Source: Streptomyces fuscigenes
GTDB taxonomy: Bacteria; Actinomycetota; Actinomycetes; Streptomycetales; Streptomycetaceae
Length of the DNA stretch: 56,503 nucleotides
Direction of reading: 5' to 3'
Assembly (NCBI RefSeq): GCF_021556455.1
Contig: NZ_JAKGCV010000006.1
Span: forward strand, 1-56,503
Made by a program: the position numbers and the translations under genes
Shown: positions 54,522 through 56,503 of the stretch, in pieces
Position numbering within the stretch: the stretch's first letter is position 1
Layout of the letters: each line of letters starts with the position of its first letter
The notes under the pieces: model-generated
Told to the model about the DNA's origin: nothing
Databases searched by the model: none
Seen by the model: only the letters and a program-made list of their open reading frames with translations

Positions 54522-56348
54522 ATGACTGAGATCACCGACTCCTCCAGTTCCCCGTCGGCCGCGCTGCCCGACTGGGAGAAGCGCTTCCGGGCGCCTCGGG
54601 TCTCCCTGCCCGACTGGGCGGAGGACGCGCCGGACAAGGCGTTGTTCGTCTCCAACGCGACGGGCACGTACGAGTTGTACGCGTGGGACCGCGCCACGGG
54701 CGCGCAGCGCCAGGCGACCGACCGGCCGAACGGGACGACGGACGGCGTGCTGGCGCCCGACGGCGCGTCGATCTGGTGGTTCTCGGACACGGACGGCGAC
54801 GAGTTCGGCGTGTGGATGCGCCAGCCCTTCGAGGGCCGGCCCGACGGCGGCGCCGACGAGCCCGCGGTGCCCGGCCTGGCCCCTTCCTTCCCCGCGGGCC
54901 TCGCGCTGGGGCGGTCCGGGCTCGCGGCCGTGGGCCGCTCCACCGACGAGGACGGTACGACGATCCACGTCGTGCGCGGCGCGGGCGAGGCGCCGGTGGA
55001 GATCTACCGGCACCGGGAGTCCGCGGGCGTCGGCGACCTGTCGTACGACGGCGACCTGCTGGCGATCGAGCACACCGAGCACGGGGACGCCATGCACTCC
55101 GCGCTGCGAGTGGTGCGCCTGGACGGGACGACGGTCGCGGAGCTGGACGACACCGAGGGCGGCACCCGCGAGCTGGGGCTCGAGGTCCTGGGGTTCTCCC
55201 CCGTCGCGGGCGACAGCCGGCTGCTCGTCGGCCACCAGCGGCGCGGCCGCTGGGAGCCGATGGTGTGGAACCCGCTGACCGGCGAGCAGAGCGATCTGGC
55301 GATCGAGCTGCCCGGCGACCTGGGCGCCGAGTGGTATCCGGACGGCTCCGGCCTGCTGGTCGAGCACAGCTACGAGGCGCGCAGCGAGCTGTGGCGCTAC
55401 GACATGGCGGGGCACGCTCTGGAGCGGGTCGAGACGCCGGCGGGTTCGGTCTCCGGCGCCACGGCCCGGCCGGACGGCAGCGTCGAGTACCTGTGGTCGT
55501 CCGCCGCCCAGCCGCCCACGGTGCGCTCCACCACCGGGCGCGCGGTGCTGGACGCCCCTGGTTACAAGGCACCGGAGTCCGTGCCCGTGGAGGACGCCTG
55601 GGTGGAGGGCCCCGGCGGGCGCGTCCACGCGCTCGTGCAGCGGCCCGCCGGGACGTCGGGCCCCCTGCCGACGGTGTTCGAGATCCACGGCGGGCCGACG
55701 TGGCACGACAGCGACGCCTTCGCGGCGGGGCCGGCAGCCTGGGTGGACCACGGGTTCGCGGTGGTACGGGTCAACTACCGCGGCTCGACGGGCTACGGGC
55801 GGGACTGGACGGACGCCCTCAAGCACCGCGTGGGCCTCATCGAACTGGAGGACATCGCCGCGGTGCGCGAGTGGGCGGTGTCGTCGGGCCTCGCCGACCC
55901 CAACCGGCTGGTGCTGGCGGGCGGCTCGTGGGGCGGCTACCTCACGCTCCTCGGCCTCGGCACACAGCCGGACGCCTGGGCGGTCGGCCTGGCGGCGGTG
56001 CCCGTCGCGGACTACGTGACGGCGTACCACGACGAGATGGAGGCCCTGAAGGCCATGGACCGCACGCTGCTGGGCGGGACGCCGGAGGAGGTGCCCGAGC
56101 GGTTCGAGGCCTCGTCACCGCTGACGTACGTCGACGCGGTGCGGGCGCCGGTCTACATCTCGGCGGGGGTGAACGACCCGCGCTGCCCGATCAAGCAGGT
56201 CGAGAACTACGTGGACCGCCTCGCGTCCCGGGGCGCGGTCCACGAGGTGTACCGCTACGACGCGGGACACGGCTCCCTGGTGGTGGAGGAACGCATCAAG
56301 CAGGTCCGCCTGGAGCTGGAGTTCGCGGCCAAGCACCTCGCGCTCTGA
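54522..56348 (+). CDS. S9 family (prolyl oligopeptidase) peptidase
   Basis: 608 residues. The N-terminal ~330 residues form a beta-propeller (repeated blades such as YELYAWDRATG and LWRYDMAGH). The C-terminal alpha/beta hydrolase has Ser469 in GGSWGGY, Asp552 in VNDPRCP and His583 in DAGHGS; the oxyanion/entry segment is EIHGGPTW. No signal peptide, so it is cytosolic. It likely cleaves short peptides or removes acyl-peptides. Confidence 0.94.
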   Translation: MTEITDSSSSPSAALPDWEKRFRAPRVSLPDWAEDAPDKALFVSNATGTYELYAWDRATGAQRQATDRPNGTTDGVLAPDGASIWWFSDTDGDEFGVWMRQPFEGRPDGGADEPAVPGLAPSFPAGLALGRSGLAAVGRSTDEDGTTIHVVRGAGEAPVEIYRHRESAGVGDLSYDGDLLAIEHTEHGDAMHSALRVVRLDGTTVAELDDTEGGTRELGLEVLGFSPVAGDSRLLVGHQRRGRWEPMVWNPLTGEQSDLAIELPGDLGAEWYPDGSGLLVEHSYEARSELWRYDMAGHALERVETPAGSVSGATARPDGSVEYLWSSAAQPPTVRSTTGRAVLDAPGYKAPESVPVEDAWVEGPGGRVHALVQRPAGTSGPLPTVFEIHGGPTWHDSDAFAAGPAAWVDHGFAVVRVNYRGSTGYGRDWTDALKHRVGLIELEDIAAVREWAVSSGLADPNRLVLAGGSWGGYLTLLGLGTQPDAWAVGLAAVPVADYVTAYHDEMEALKAMDRTLLGGTPEEVPERFEASSPLTYVDAVRAPVYISAGVNDPRCPIKQVENYVDRLASRGAVHEVYRYDAGHGSLVVEERIKQVRLELEFAAKHLAL

Positions 56349-56503
56349 GCGGAGCCCCTGAGCGAAGGTCCCGCCGCCGTCGCCGGCCCCGCCGCCGTCG
56401 CCGGCCCCGTTGCCGTCGCCGTCGTCCGTGGCCCGCGAGGTGGGCACGGCCGGCGGGGCCGGACGGTGCGACGGGGGCGGGCGGACCCGGGGGCTACGGG
56501 GGG
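56349..56503. other. Window end, GCC/GTC-rich noncoding tail
   Basis: Contains a degenerate GCCGTCGCCGGCCCC tandem repeat (about 56377-56425). No gene can be supported before the window ends. Confidence 0.5.

Overview
This is a high-GC actinobacterial chromosome segment, almost certainly Streptomyces. The left end carries a recognisable core block: RidA-family protein, DUF4177 protein, two ArsA-like ATPases, the WhiB-like regulator wblA, a class A penicillin-binding protein, a YqeY-type protein, a metallophosphoesterase and tRNA-Pro(CGG). No taxonomic marker finer than this is present, and homology statements come from recognised motifs, not from searches.

From just after tRNA-Pro (about 9.5 kb) to about 47 kb lies an accessory region dominated by genome-defence genes, with no integrase visible. 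In order: an IS481-family element with its 6-bp target duplication (9.67-10.75 kb); a PIN-like nuclease gene; a small orphan; a divergent type ISP/IIG-like nuclease-methyltransferase (minus); then a plus-strand operon, 17.1-31.5 kb, encoding (i) a 2121-residue fusion of Ser/Thr kinase, DEAD-type helicase, DUF1998 zinc region and nuclease-like tail, (ii) a SNF2 ATPase, (iii) a 1374-residue adenine methyltransferase and (iv) an EcsC/DUF697-like membrane protein. Parts i-iii resemble class 1 DISARM (DrmA/DrmB, DrmD, DrmMI), but the helicase and DUF1998 parts are fused, a PglW-like kinase is added, and no phospholipase D gene (drmC) is visible. This is the best candidate for an undescribed system.

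Next come a replication-like HTH protein, a Streptomyces XRE/DUF397/ATPase regulatory trio, a minus-strand three-gene operon (4-TM protein, unknown protein, nucleoside deaminase) that looks like an unrecognised functional unit, a PIN toxin/HTH antitoxin pair whose toxin gene is frameshifted, a McrB-McrC operon followed by a RelE-UvrD fusion helicase, and a convergent HTH-N6 methylase with an altered catalytic motif. A shared sequence motif lies upstream of both the kinase-helicase operon and the HTH-methylase, suggesting common control.

The right end (47.2-56.3 kb) holds a polymorphic toxin locus (immunity protein, 1565-residue RHS toxin with a type VII-like N-terminus, a WXG-like partner, an SseB-like protein), a gamma-glutamylcyclotransferase-like protein and an S9 peptidase.
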